From assembly GCA_934090685.1 (NCBI GenBank), contig CAKOJN010000001.1, positions 124,001-188,000 on the forward strand: a DNA stretch of 64,000 nt, written 5' to 3'. Below the pieces are notes generated by a model that did no database searches, had not been told where the DNA came from, and worked only from the letters and a program-made list of their open reading frames with translations. Of the stretch, positions 33,460 through 43,246 are shown piece after piece. The stretch comes from an uncultured Bacilli bacterium. Lineage in GTDB: Bacteria; Bacillota_I; Bacilli_A; RF39; UBA660. The position numbers and the translations under genes are program-made. Position 1 is the first letter of the stretch. Every line of letters begins with the position of its first letter.

Positions 33460-35582
33460 ACTCTTTTCACTTCCCTAACTTCAAATACTTCTATAACATC
33501 TTTTTCTTTAATATCTGGGAATGATTCAATAGTCATACCACAATCATATCCTGATTTAACTTCGCGTGCTTGATCTTTTTCTCTTTGTAAAGTAGATACT
33601 TTTGATGTTGTTACAACTATTCCATCTCTTATAACTCTACATGGACTTCCTACTTTAACAATGCCACTTGTAACATGACATCCCGCTATATTACCAACTT
33701 TAGAGAAATGGAATAATTGACGTACTTCAGCTTCTCCGATTACTACTTCTTCATATTCTGGATCTAACATACCTTTCATTGCTGCTTCTATTTCTTCAAC
33801 TACTTTATAAATAATATTATAAAGTCTAATATCTACTCCATAACCTTTTGCAGTTTCTTTAGTAGCAGAAGTTGGTGAAACATTAAACCCTATAATTATA
33901 GCATTACTTGCATTTGCTAAAACTACATCACTTTCAGTTATAGTTCCAACACCACTTCTTATAACATTGATTTTAACACCTTCAACATTTATTTTAAGTA
34001 GTGCATTTTTAACTGCCTCTTCGCTACCTTTAACATCAGTTTTAAGAACAATATTAATTTCTTTTCTACCTTCTTTTATTTGTTCAAATATCTCATCTAA
34101 ACTTAATGCTTTGTGAGCAAATTTCTTTCCTCTTTCAGTTTCTTTTCTCTTCATAGCAACACTTTTAGCTTCTTTTTCACTTTCAAATGCCATGAATTTA
34201 TCTCCTGCGACTGGTACATCTTCTATACCTGTTACTTCAACTGGTTTAGATGGTTCTGCTGATACTACTTCATTACCAGCATCATCTCTTAGAGTTCTTA
34301 CCTTTCCTGAGAATGATCCTACTACTATTGGATCTCCTAATCTTAAAGTACCATTTTGTATTAATAATGTTACAACTGGACCTTTAGATTTATCAAGTCT
34401 TGCTTCTATTACAGAACCCATTGCATATCTATGAGGATTTGCTTTTAAGTCTAATACTTCTGAAAGTAAATTAATATTATCAAGAAGTTCATCTACTCCC
34501 TGTCCTGTATGAGCACTAATATTTACAAATATTGTATCTCCTCCCCAAGACTCTGGAGTAAGACCTAATTCGCTCATTTCACTCATTATTTTTTCTATAT
34601 TAATGTTTGGTTTATCTATTTTATTAACAGCAACTATAATTGGAACACCTGCTGCTTTAGCGTGATCTACAGCTTCTTTAGTTTGAGGCATAACGCCATC
34701 ATCAGCAGCAACTATGATAATTACTATATCTGTAACAGCAGCGCCTCTTGCTCTCATTTCAGTAAACGCAGCATGTCCTGGAGTATCAATAAAAGTAATC
34801 TTTTTTCCATCTTTTTCTACTTGATATGCACCAATTGCTTGAGTAATTCCTCCTGCTTCACCTGATGCTACATGTGAATTTCTTATATAATCAAGAAGTG
34901 TAGTCTTACCATGATCAACATGTCCCATTATTGTAACCACTGCTGGTCTTGGCTCTAAATCTTCTTCTTTATCAGTAACAACATATTCCTCAAAATTAGA
35001 TATATCAGTTGTTTCTTCTTTTACTAATTCTTTATTATATTCAAGAACTACTACTGATGCATCATCAAATGAAATAGCTTGACTTGATGAAATCATAAGT
35101 CCCATTCCAATAAGTTTTTTAACTATTTCACTAGCAGAGATACCAAGTTCATCTGCTAAATCAGAAACACTCATTCCTTCTTTATATATAACTACATTTG
35201 ATGCAGTTTCTTCTTTATTACTTTGAAGTTTAGTCTTATTTTTATATATATTTTTTTTCTTTTTATTTAAATCTTCTTGACTTTGATTTTTATTTGAAGA
35301 TTCTTTCTTTTTGATTTTTTCTTTCACTTTAACTTGATTATCAAGTTTTATATTATAAGCTAAAGCAGCTTCTTCTGCTCTATCTTCCATTTCAAACTTA
35401 TCAGCTAATTCTTCAGTTAAATTATTATTACTTAAGTCACCCAATTCATTATCTAATATAATAATATCTTCATCATCTAAATAATCATTTTCATTATTAT
35501 AATTATGACCTAATTCTTTTAATTTTTTTAGTATAACATCACTACTAACTCCAAGTTCTAAAGCATAATCTTTTATACTCAT
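33456..35582 (-). CDS. infB: Translation initiation factor IF-2
   Basis: 708 aa, a short-form IF-2. Two N-terminal IF2_N modules (residues 1-50 and about 135-185) joined by a Lys-rich linker, G domain with GHVDHGKTT near 222, DTPGH near 269 and NKID near 323, then domains II-IV. Delivers initiator tRNA to the 30S subunit. Between rnpM and rbfA; the ylxQ and ylxP genes usual in Bacillus are absent. Confidence 0.98.
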   Translation of the reverse strand: MSIKDYALELGVSSDVILKKLKELGHNYNNENDYLDDEDIIILDNELGDLSNNNLTEELADKFEMEDRAEEAALAYNIKLDNQVKVKEKIKKKESSNKNQSQEDLNKKKKNIYKNKTKLQSNKEETASNVVIYKEGMSVSDLADELGISASEIVKKLIGMGLMISSSQAISFDDASVVVLEYNKELVKEETTDISNFEEYVVTDKEEDLEPRPAVVTIMGHVDHGKTTLLDYIRNSHVASGEAGGITQAIGAYQVEKDGKKITFIDTPGHAAFTEMRARGAAVTDIVIIIVAADDGVMPQTKEAVDHAKAAGVPIIVAVNKIDKPNINIEKIMSEMSELGLTPESWGGDTIFVNISAHTGQGVDELLDNINLLSEVLDLKANPHRYAMGSVIEARLDKSKGPVVTLLIQNGTLRLGDPIVVGSFSGKVRTLRDDAGNEVVSAEPSKPVEVTGIEDVPVAGDKFMAFESEKEAKSVAMKRKETERGKKFAHKALSLDEIFEQIKEGRKEINIVLKTDVKGSEEAVKNALLKINVEGVKINVIRSGVGTITESDVVLANASNAIIIGFNVSPTSATKETAKGYGVDIRLYNIIYKVVEEIEAAMKGMLDPEYEEVVIGEAEVRQLFHFSKVGNIAGCHVTSGIVKVGSPCRVIRDGIVVTTSKVSTLQREKDQAREVKSGYDCGMTIESFPDIKEKDVIEVFEVREVKRV

Positions 35583-35603
35583 ATGTTTCCTCCTTTTCTT
35601 TTT

Positions 35604-35861
35604 TTATATTTTAGAAATTAATTCATCATAAATAGACTCTGGAATTTTTACTTCAAGGTGTCGTTCTAATACTTTAGAATCTTTTGCCTTTAAAATAACA
35701 TCCTTATCTTTTTTTAAATAAGCTCCTCTTCCATTTGCCTTATTTGTATCATCAACAAATACATTTCCATTATTATCTCTTACTACTCTTAGTAAATCTT
35801 TTTTTTCACATTTTTCTCTTGTTACTACACAAGTTCTCATAGGGATTTTTCTTGTTTTCAT
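35604..35861 (-). CDS. rnpM: RNase P modulator RnpM (YlxR family)
   Basis: 85 aa. PMRTCVVTREKCEKKDLLR and GRGAYLKKDKD are the YlxR hallmarks. The family binds RNA, and in Bacillus it interacts with RNase P RNA. Sits in its conserved place between nusA and infB. AAGGAGGA RBS. Confidence 0.93.
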   Translation of the reverse strand: MKTRKIPMRTCVVTREKCEKKDLLRVVRDNNGNVFVDDTNKANGRGAYLKKDKDVILKAKDSKVLERHLEVKIPESIYDELISKI

Positions 35862-35874
35862 GCCTTAATCCTCC

Positions 35875-37017
35875 TTATGCATTTATTTGTTTATTAATAT
35901 CCTCTAATGTTTTAATATTAATTGTATATTTTGTAAGTTTAGATGCAAGTTTAATATTAATACCTTTTTTACCAATAGCTAAACTTAAATTTTCATCATC
36001 AGCTATAACTAATGCTTCTTTTTTCTTTTCATCAGTTATGCTTACATTAAGGTTTTTAGCAGGACTTAATGCATTAGCTATAAATACTTCTATATCATCA
36101 CTATATGCGATTAAGTCTACTTTTTCACCACCAAGTTCATTTATTATATTAGCAATTCTTCTTCCTTTTTCACCAATACAACTTCCGATTGGATCTACTT
36201 TTGGATTAGTACTTGCAACTGCTACTTTACTTCTAACACCTGCTTCTCTTGCTACTCCTCTAAGTTCTAAAGTGCCGTCACTAAACTCTGGTATTTCATG
36301 TTCAAATAATCTTTTAACAAAACCATAGTTTTTTCTTGATGTTAAAATAAGTGGCCCTTTTGGAGTACTTTCTATTTTAGTAATATATACTTTAATAGAG
36401 TCACCCATAGTTAATTTTTCTCCTGGTATAAGTTCAGTCTTAGGAAGAATTCCTCTTGCTTTTCCTAAATCTACATAGTAATTTCTAGCATCTTCCATAG
36501 CTAAAAAACCTATCATTAATTCATCTTCCTTATCTTCAAACTCACTCATTACTTTTTCACGTTCTGCTTCTCTTAACTTTTGTAACACTACTTGTTTAGC
36601 AACTGATATTGCTACTCTACCAAAGTCTTTAGGAGTTACTTCTTCTAATATTTCATCTCCTATTTGATAGTCTTTATTTATTTCTTTAGCGTCACTTATA
36701 GTCATTTCATTTAAATAATCATGAGCAACTTTTACTTCTCCAGTTTCAGGATCAATATCATCATCTTCATCATTATAATCATCTACTATAGTTGTTACTT
36801 TAAATACTTTAATTTCTCCAGTATTTCTATCTATTAATACTCTACTAGTATAGTCTGCTTTTTCATTTTTTCTAAATGCTGTTGATAATGCTGTTTGCAT
36901 TGCTTCTATAACGACATCTTCATCTATACCTTTTTCTTTTACAACGTATTCTAATGCTTTTTTAAATTCCTTAGCATTCATTTGTGTTTGTTCTTCTTTA
37001 GTTACTTTCTTCTTCAC
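35875..37017 (-). CDS. nusA: Transcription termination/antitermination factor NusA
   Basis: 380 aa: N-terminal RNA-polymerase-binding domain (1-135), S1 domain (about 140-210), and two KH domains (GARSK-like EAGVRSKVAV; DPIGSCIGEKGRRI near 275; LAIGKKGINIKLA near 350). It lacks the C-terminal acidic repeats, as in other Firmicutes. The start is taken as GTG 37017, 9 nt after GGAG, which overlaps rimP by 20 bp; ATG 36981 (MNAKEFKK) is the alternative and matches the usual NusA N-terminus but has a weak RBS. Confidence 0.96.
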   Translation of the reverse strand: MKKKVTKEEQTQMNAKEFKKALEYVVKEKGIDEDVVIEAMQTALSTAFRKNEKADYTSRVLIDRNTGEIKVFKVTTIVDDYNDEDDDIDPETGEVKVAHDYLNEMTISDAKEINKDYQIGDEILEEVTPKDFGRVAISVAKQVVLQKLREAEREKVMSEFEDKEDELMIGFLAMEDARNYYVDLGKARGILPKTELIPGEKLTMGDSIKVYITKIESTPKGPLILTSRKNYGFVKRLFEHEIPEFSDGTLELRGVAREAGVRSKVAVASTNPKVDPIGSCIGEKGRRIANIINELGGEKVDLIAYSDDIEVFIANALSPAKNLNVSITDEKKKEALVIADDENLSLAIGKKGINIKLASKLTKYTINIKTLEDINKQINA

Positions 37018-37261
37018 TTAAATCAACTCCTTTGCTTCCTACATCAAGTACATAATTTTCAATTTCAAGATTTAAACTATCAATAATTGGATCTACTATT
37101 TTAGTTGCTTTAACACATAAATCCATATCTACACCATTATCACTATCAATAGTTACAAATAATGTATTTTCCCCATCTTCTTCTCCAAAATGTACTCCCA
37201 CAAGATCAATATTTTCATCTTCGAGTGGCTTTTTTATTGCGGTAATAATTTTATCTTCCAT
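36998..37261 (-). CDS. rimP: Ribosome maturation factor RimP, N-terminal domain only
   Basis: 87 aa instead of about 150. The N-terminal domain is complete (LVGVHFG, LFVTIDSDNGVDMDLCVKAT, NYVLDVGSKGVD); the C-terminal SH3-like domain that contacts S12 is missing, and the frame runs directly into the nusA start. No second frame carries the lost part. GGAGGAATA precedes the ATG. First gene of the operon. Confidence 0.88.
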   Translation of the reverse strand: MEDKIITAIKKPLEDENIDLVGVHFGEEDGENTLFVTIDSDNGVDMDLCVKATKIVDPIIDSLNLEIENYVLDVGSKGVDLSEEESN

Positions 37262-37289
37262 TATTCCTCCTTTAATAATTTAAATTTAA

Positions 37290-37310
37290 AGAGTGGGTTT
37301 TGCCCACTCT
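37290..37310 (-). promoter_or_regulatory. Leader hairpin upstream of rimP
   Basis: Perfect 8-bp GC-rich stem AGAGTGGG-CAAAA-CCCACTCT, near the predicted 5' end of the rimP-nusA transcript. Only a short U-run (TTTAAATTT) follows. Might be an attenuator acted on by NusA, or an mRNA-stabilising 5' stem. Confidence 0.6.
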
Positions 37311-37324
37311 CTGCTGTCACACGT

Positions 37325-37353
37325 ATTATAACACATTAAATTATATGATACAA
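37325..37353 (-). promoter_or_regulatory. Sigma-A promoter of the rimP-nusA-infB operon
   Basis: Minus strand TTGTAT (37348-37353), 17-bp spacer, extended -10 TGTTATAAT (37325-37333). Confidence 0.8.
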
Positions 37354-37368
37354 GTAATTCTTTAATGA

Positions 37369-37397
37369 TTGACTTAATTTTGTGTTTTTGCTAATAT
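37369..37397 (+). promoter_or_regulatory. Promoter of the first AAA+ gene
   Basis: TTGACT (37369-37374), 17-bp spacer, TAATAT (37392-37397). The same boxes and the flanking GCTAATATAA occur before the second AAA+ gene at 41747-41775. Confidence 0.7.
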
Positions 37398-37421
37398 AAT
37401 TAATCAATAGGACGTGGTAGT

Positions 37422-39467
37422 ATGGATAAAAATATAGCAGTATTTAATCTATTAAGTTATGAAACTCAAAATTTTTTAACAATTGTATTTAATTTCATAG
37501 ATTTTATTAAAAATTCTAAAGTAACAATTACTAAACAAGATGGAACTAAAATATCCTATTACCTTAGTAATAATGATTCTATGCTTAATCTATCTATACT
37601 TTTAAGTGTTCTTTATATTAAAAATGACTTTAAAATTTTTTTTAATAGTGAAGGAATTACTATTTCTAATATATTAAAACAATTCAATAAAAATATTAAA
37701 GACTTTGAATTAAAAAGTGATATAAAACAAACTACTTCATTTAATGAATATAATTTAGAAGAAATAATAGATGAAATAATGCAAAATGAAGATAGTCTAT
37801 ATTTTTTAAATAATGGAGCATCTATTGAAGATGAAAGTTTCGAATCTAAAAATAAAATTACTAGTGAAATTAAAATATTTCAATTTTTAAATTATATTAT
37901 ATCAAATCCACAATCAAATAATTATATAGAAATAATATTAGAAAAACTTTATAAATTAGATGATTATAATACCGAGATTATAATTCCAAAATTAATAGAT
38001 TTAATAGACTATGAAGCAAAAGATTACTATTCATTTAATTATGATACTGATGTAGACACATCAATTATTAATAATACTATAACATATGAATATGATAATT
38101 TAAGTCTTATACAATGTAAAAATAAATGTTTTATTCGTCTTAAAAAACAAATAACTATTAATGGCATTAAATTACCAAAATATTTAAAAATAGAATCAAT
38201 TGAAGTAAATAATAGAGTTTATACTGATTTTTTAATGATTAAGACATTACTTTTCAATGTAACTTATAATAAAATAAAATTTAGATGCTCTAATGACATA
38301 GAATTTTCTATAAATAAAGAAATACTATTTGGTAATTCTAAAGAAGATGAACATGTACTAGCAGAAGACTTTATATGTTATTTATCAAAAGTTTCTAAAG
38401 AAATATTTGAAATTGATAAAAGACAAGAAGTTACTGATATTTTATCTAAAATTTATAATTTAAATGAAAATGATTTATATAATACTAGTGATAATACAAC
38501 TAATATTGATACAAAGGACGAAACTTATATGCAAAAAGAACAAAGTAATTTAGAAAAATATGGTGAAAATTTAACTAATATGTTTTATCTTAAAGATCCG
38601 TCTATAGGAAGAGATGATATAATTAGAAAGATAGAAAGAATACTATTATATCCTGAGAGAGATAAATCAATTATAATAACTGGTCCTGCTGGTACCGGTA
38701 AAACTGCGGTTGTTAAAGGACTAGCATATAGAATACAAAAAGGTATAGTTCCACAAACACTTAATGATATAAAAATAATTAGTATAGATGCTCCATCAAT
38801 AGTTTCAGGTTGTAAATATGTCGGAACACTTGAAGAAAAATTAAAAGGTATTTTAGATGAAGCAAGTACAGATAAGAATATTATTATTTTTATAGATGAA
38901 GTGCATCAAGTAATGGGTGCTGGTAGAAGTGAAGGAAATAAAGTAACTATTGCTGAAATATTAAAACCATATTTAGATTATGGAAAGGTAAGAATTATTG
39001 GTGCTACTACTGATGAAGAATACTTAGAAAACATAGAAAGTAATACTGCATTTAAATCTAGATTAAAAAGAATAAAATTAGAAGAACCTGAGCGTGATGT
39101 TATTTATGAAATAATAAATGATTTAATAAATGCCTATAATAAAATTAGTTATTCTAAAGTAATAATGGATGAGGATGAAAGAGATAAAATCATTAATTTC
39201 TTAATAGATGCAACCACTACTAAATCTAGAACATTTAATGATAGAGTTAATAATCCAAGACTAGTACTCGATATTGTTAAAGAAGCATATGCAATCGCTG
39301 CATTAAATGATAGATTTGAAGTAACTATTGATGACTTTATAGAAGCACTTAATGATGAAGAAAGAATATATGATAGTTCTAAACAAAGATGTATACAAAT
39401 GTTAAAACAAAAAACTAATTATAAAAAAGAAAAAGCAATTATATTAGAATTTAAATCTAAAAAGTAA
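37422..39467 (+). CDS. Clp-type AAA+ ATPase (ClpA/B first-module type) with unknown N-terminal region
   Basis: 681 aa. Residues 1-375 match nothing that I recognise (mixed alpha/beta, acidic). Residues ~385-640 form one AAA+ module very like D1 of ClpA/ClpB: linker LEKYGENLT, SIGRDDIIRKIERIL, Walker A GPAGTGKT near 424, pore-loop region CKYVGTLEEKLK, Walker B IIIFIDEVHQ, sensor GATTDEEY, Arg finger KSRLKRI. There is no second module and no ClpP loop evident. RBS GGACGTGG. May work with the AAA+ protein at 41798. Confidence 0.8.
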   Translation: MDKNIAVFNLLSYETQNFLTIVFNFIDFIKNSKVTITKQDGTKISYYLSNNDSMLNLSILLSVLYIKNDFKIFFNSEGITISNILKQFNKNIKDFELKSDIKQTTSFNEYNLEEIIDEIMQNEDSLYFLNNGASIEDESFESKNKITSEIKIFQFLNYIISNPQSNNYIEIILEKLYKLDDYNTEIIIPKLIDLIDYEAKDYYSFNYDTDVDTSIINNTITYEYDNLSLIQCKNKCFIRLKKQITINGIKLPKYLKIESIEVNNRVYTDFLMIKTLLFNVTYNKIKFRCSNDIEFSINKEILFGNSKEDEHVLAEDFICYLSKVSKEIFEIDKRQEVTDILSKIYNLNENDLYNTSDNTTNIDTKDETYMQKEQSNLEKYGENLTNMFYLKDPSIGRDDIIRKIERILLYPERDKSIIITGPAGTGKTAVVKGLAYRIQKGIVPQTLNDIKIISIDAPSIVSGCKYVGTLEEKLKGILDEASTDKNIIIFIDEVHQVMGAGRSEGNKVTIAEILKPYLDYGKVRIIGATTDEEYLENIESNTAFKSRLKRIKLEEPERDVIYEIINDLINAYNKISYSKVIMDEDERDKIINFLIDATTTKSRTFNDRVNNPRLVLDIVKEAYAIAALNDRFEVTIDDFIEALNDEERIYDSSKQRCIQMLKQKTNYKKEKAIILEFKSKK

Positions 39468-39478
39468 TTGCTTTTTTT
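39430..39478 (+). terminator. Terminator after the first AAA+ gene
   Basis: Perfect 12-bp arms AAAAAGCAATTA / TAATTGCTTTTT (39430-39441, 39465-39476) and T-run, overlapping the last codons. Confidence 0.75.
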
Positions 39479-39516
39479 ATTTCTTTATGATACTATTTAT
39501 ACGAAAAGGTGTTTGT

Positions 39517-40758
39517 ATGAAAGAAAGAGTTATTTTAAGTATAGATTTAAAAAGTTTTTTCGCATCATGTGAGTGTGTATATAGAGGTTTAGATCCATTT
39601 ACTACCCCACTTATAGTAGCTGATACATCTCGTGGTAAAGGTGCTATGTCACTAGCGGTAACACCCTATTTAAGAAATTTTGGCATTAAGTCAAGAAGTA
39701 GACTTTATGAGATTCCAAATAATATTAAGATTATGTATGTTCCTCCTAGAATGAAATTATATGAAAACTACAGTAATAAAGTAATAGATATTTATAAAGA
39801 ATTTATAAGTGAAGAAGATATACACGTCTACTCTATTGATGAAGTATTCATTGATGCTACTGAATATTTAAAATTCTATAATAAAACAGATATAGAACTT
39901 GCTAAAATGATAATGAAAACTATTAAAGATAAAACAGGTATAACTTCAACTTGTGGAATTGGTCCTAATATATTTTTAGCAAAAGTTGCAATGGACACGG
40001 AAGCTAAACATAATAAAGACTTTATATCAAAATGGACATATGATGATATTGAAAAAAAATTATGGAATATTAGTCCATTATCTGAAATATGGGGTTTTGG
40101 TAAAAAAACTGAAAAGAAACTTAATGACTTAAAAATATTCAAAGTCAAAGACATAAACAATTATAAAAGAGAATTCTATATCAAAAGATTTGGTAATGTA
40201 TTAGGCAATGATATTTGGTGTAAAGCAAATGGAATAGATTTTACTACTATTAAGGAACTAAATCAAAGGAGTAAAAATAAATCAATAAGTATGAGCCAAA
40301 TATTATATAGAGATTATAATGTCGAAGAAGCACTATTAATAATAAAAGAAATGAACGATATGTTAAATTCAAAATTAAGAAAAATGAATAAAACAACGTC
40401 AAATATTTTTTTAGGTATAGATTATTCAAAAGACTTTTATAAGAAATTTCACGACAGTATTTCATTAAAAGTAGATGAAGATGATAAAAATACTATATAC
40501 GAAGCACTTGAGTACTTATACAATAAAAATGTAGAAGATTTGCCTATAAGAAAAGTTTCAATAGCATACTCTAATTTAAAAAAGAAAACACATACTCAAT
40601 TAAGTTTATTTGACTCTTTTAAAGAAGAAAATAATGAGTTTGAAAATATAATTGATGAAATAAATAAAAAATATGGTCAAACTTCTATTTTAAGAGCATC
40701 TTCTCTTTTAAAAAATTCTACAATAAAAAACAGAAAGAATTTTAAAGATATAATTTAA
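39517..40758 (+). CDS. Y-family DNA polymerase (UmuC/DinB superfamily)
   Basis: 413 aa error-prone, lesion-bypass polymerase. Starts MKERVILSIDLKSFFASCEC (first catalytic Asp), palm motif VYSIDEVFIDAT near residue 108 (Asp-Glu), SGIGPNIFLAK-like block TCGIGPNIFLAKVA, then thumb and little-finger domains; a near-C-terminal QLSLFDSF resembles the beta-clamp-binding motif QLSLF of UmuC-type enzymes. AAAAGGTG precedes ATG 39517. No lexA box seen. Flanked on both sides by AAA+ genes on the same strand. Confidence 0.9.
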   Translation: MKERVILSIDLKSFFASCECVYRGLDPFTTPLIVADTSRGKGAMSLAVTPYLRNFGIKSRSRLYEIPNNIKIMYVPPRMKLYENYSNKVIDIYKEFISEEDIHVYSIDEVFIDATEYLKFYNKTDIELAKMIMKTIKDKTGITSTCGIGPNIFLAKVAMDTEAKHNKDFISKWTYDDIEKKLWNISPLSEIWGFGKKTEKKLNDLKIFKVKDINNYKREFYIKRFGNVLGNDIWCKANGIDFTTIKELNQRSKNKSISMSQILYRDYNVEEALLIIKEMNDMLNSKLRKMNKTTSNIFLGIDYSKDFYKKFHDSISLKVDEDDKNTIYEALEYLYNKNVEDLPIRKVSIAYSNLKKKTHTQLSLFDSFKEENNEFENIIDEINKKYGQTSILRASSLLKNSTIKNRKNFKDII

Positions 40759-41711
40759 AATCTTTTTGTTTTATAATATGCATAAATACCATCTTTGCCA
40801 TTTAGATATATTTGTTTTTGAGCAAATAGATAATTATTCCATACTCCAGCACCTAAAAGTTCTATCTTGGTATCAGTTAATGTAAATAACCATTCTATCT
40901 CTTTAACATCATTTATTTCACTAGCAAGTTTTTTAGATAATTCTATTAATTCATCATATTTAGGAACTTCCATATTTTTAAGCTCAATATCATTTAGTTT
41001 TCTATAAACATTATCATCTTTATCTAAAAATGGATATTTAACAATACCTTTTTCTAATACTGTTTCTATTAAATTATCTTTACTTTGAAGTTTAAGTGAA
41101 GATGAAACTATATCTATAGAATTATAAGTTTTTAAAGTAACAATACTTACAATACAAAGACCTTCTTTATTAATCTTATTAAATACTTTATTTGGACGTT
41201 TATATTCTTCTACATATTCATAACCTTCTTTTTTTGCTTTATCAAGCATAAAAGCAGGACTTCTAAAATCACATAAATTCATAACACATATTTTATTTTT
41301 ATTATTATTGTCACTAAACATTAAAGTTTTCTTATCTAAAGCAAGAAGTTCAAAATCCTTAAAACTAATATCTTTTAATTCTTTAACTTCTCTATTTAAA
41401 TATTCTTTAAAAAGATTATATATTTTCTTTCTAGTAAATTTACCTTTAGATTTCTTAATACTAGTTGAAAATAAACTTTTCTTTTTTGATTTAGTTAAAT
41501 AAGTATCTCTTTGTTCTAAAGGAACATTATAAAAATCAAATATCTTGTATTCATTAATAGTACATCCATATATTACAAATGAATAAAATAAATCAAATAC
41601 TATAACTATTCTAAATACATTATTTGTTTGCTGAACATATTTAACAGTATCATTAAGTCTTTTTCTATGTTCTTTAAATAATTTATATTCTTTTTTAATC
41701 CATTTTTTCAT
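40755..41711 (-). CDS. ATP-grasp-like protein, sugar-transfer-associated type (tentative)
   Basis: 318 aa, soluble. The N-terminal part (VIYGCTINEYKIFDFYNVP, then RDTYLTKSKK) is like that of the ATP-grasp proteins found in capsule and teichoic-acid clusters; the C-terminal EIEWLFTLTDTKIELLGAG could be the metal-binding strand pair, but the key Glu/Asn residues are not clear, so it may be inactive. Convergent with the polymerase gene, overlapping by 4 bp. Confidence 0.4.
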   Translation of the reverse strand: MKKWIKKEYKLFKEHRKRLNDTVKYVQQTNNVFRIVIVFDLFYSFVIYGCTINEYKIFDFYNVPLEQRDTYLTKSKKKSLFSTSIKKSKGKFTRKKIYNLFKEYLNREVKELKDISFKDFELLALDKKTLMFSDNNNKNKICVMNLCDFRSPAFMLDKAKKEGYEYVEEYKRPNKVFNKINKEGLCIVSIVTLKTYNSIDIVSSSLKLQSKDNLIETVLEKGIVKYPFLDKDDNVYRKLNDIELKNMEVPKYDELIELSKKLASEINDVKEIEWLFTLTDTKIELLGAGVWNNYLFAQKQIYLNGKDGIYAYYKTKRF

Positions 41712-41746
41712 TTAACCACCCACATTTAAATTATAACATATATTAA

Positions 41747-41775
41747 TTGACTAACAAAGTCTTTTATGCTAATAT
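41747..41775 (+). promoter_or_regulatory. Promoter of the second AAA+ gene
   Basis: TTGACT (41747-41752), 17-bp spacer, TAATAT (41770-41775), matching the promoter at 37369-37397. Confidence 0.7.
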
Positions 41776-41797
41776 AAAAAGCAATTTGGGAGTAATA

Positions 41798-43246
41798 ATG
41801 GAAAAAGAAGCAATAGTTCAAATATATAAAAAAGTATATTTTGTTAAAAAAAATAATGTAATAGAAACTGTTTATAAATATCAAGAAGTTTTAACTGGTA
41901 TTATAGTGACTCTTGATAATGGTAATAAAGTTTTTAAAGATTCTAATAACAATATATTTCCATGTTTAAATAATGATACATTAATACATCCAAATAAAGG
42001 TTTTGCATATCCCGTATATGTTAAAAATATGCCTATAAGTGAAAGAAAAGCATTGATTAGAAGAATATCTAAAGATACAAAAAAGTATAGTTTAAATTAT
42101 GATATAAAATTAATAGGTATTGGTAGAAATTTAGAATCAACAGTACAAATAAATAAAAAAATATATCCAACCGACATTGAATTATTTCACTCATATAAAA
42201 ATGTAATTTCAAAACTTAAAGGGGATGAAAATGTAGAAATGGTAGCACTAGAAGAAGAAAAAACTAAAAAAGTAATATATGCAGATGAATTATATAATGA
42301 AGTTATAAAAGTAGTTAAATGTCAAGATGATCAAATCAGAAGAATAACTACTGCGATATCTCAAAATCAAAGAATAGCAAATCCAGTTATGAAAACTACC
42401 TTACTTGTATGTGGTCCTGCTGGTTGTGGTAAAACTGAGATATTTAGACAAATAAGAAATCATAGTGATTTACCTGTTATCATCGAAGATGCTACTGAAT
42501 ATTCAATAACAAGTTTTAAAGGAAAAGATGTAACAGATATACTAGCACATCTATATATAGAAGCAGGAAGAGATATTGATAAAGCACAACATGGTATAGT
42601 TGTAATAGATGAAATTGATAAAAAAATAAGTTCAAATGAACAACATTATACTTATGCAAGAGGTGTTATGGATTCTCTTTTAAAAATGGCAGAAGGTCAT
42701 ACATATGAACTTGATGAAAGAACACCTGGTATACATATTCCAATTAAATTTGACACATCTAAAGTAACATTTGCTTTCCTAGGTGCTTGCGATGGTATCG
42801 AAGAGTTAACAGAAAATAATAAATCTATGGGATTTAATGCAAATATTTATCCTAGTTCTAACAATAGTAAAATATATACTAAAGACACACTTCATAAATA
42901 TGGTTTTGGTCATGAATTCTTAAGAAGATGTACTCTTTGCCCATTAAAAAAATTAGAAGAAAAAGATTTAATTGAAATATTAAATACATCTGATTTTAGT
43001 ATACTAAAACTATATAAAGAGTTTTATGAATCTATTGGAATTAATTTTATTTATGATATTAAAACTATAGAAGCAATTGCTAAAAAAGCAACCACAAACT
43101 CATATGGCGCTAGTGAATTAAAAGTAATATTAGAGACGGCTCTTGAGATTGCTAATTTCTTTATTAACTCAAGTGAGCAATATAAAGAACTTATAATAGA
43201 TCAAAATACAATAAATAATCCACATGAGTTTATTCTAAGAAAGTAA
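41798..43246 (+). CDS. ClpX-like AAA+ ATPase without zinc-finger domain
   Basis: 482 aa. N-terminal ~165 residues unrecognised, with no ClpX zinc finger. AAA+ core: Walker A GPAGCGKT near 208, Walker B GIVVIDEIDKK near 270, sensor FLGACDG near 330, Arg-finger region GHEFLRRCTLCPL near 370, sensor-2 YGASELKVIL near 447, in the ClpX/HslU order. No IGF-type ClpP loop is obvious, so a proteolytic role is doubtful. ATG 41798 follows GGGAG. Confidence 0.78.
   Translation: MEKEAIVQIYKKVYFVKKNNVIETVYKYQEVLTGIIVTLDNGNKVFKDSNNNIFPCLNNDTLIHPNKGFAYPVYVKNMPISERKALIRRISKDTKKYSLNYDIKLIGIGRNLESTVQINKKIYPTDIELFHSYKNVISKLKGDENVEMVALEEEKTKKVIYADELYNEVIKVVKCQDDQIRRITTAISQNQRIANPVMKTTLLVCGPAGCGKTEIFRQIRNHSDLPVIIEDATEYSITSFKGKDVTDILAHLYIEAGRDIDKAQHGIVVIDEIDKKISSNEQHYTYARGVMDSLLKMAEGHTYELDERTPGIHIPIKFDTSKVTFAFLGACDGIEELTENNKSMGFNANIYPSSNNSKIYTKDTLHKYGFGHEFLRRCTLCPLKKLEEKDLIEILNTSDFSILKLYKEFYESIGINFIYDIKTIEAIAKKATTNSYGASELKVILETALEIANFFINSSEQYKELIIDQNTINNPHEFILRK

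Noticed and set aside
36875..37010. Frameshift that split a full-length RimP
   Set aside because: The downstream sequence codes for the NusA N-terminus in its own frame, and no other frame shows the RimP C-terminal domain.
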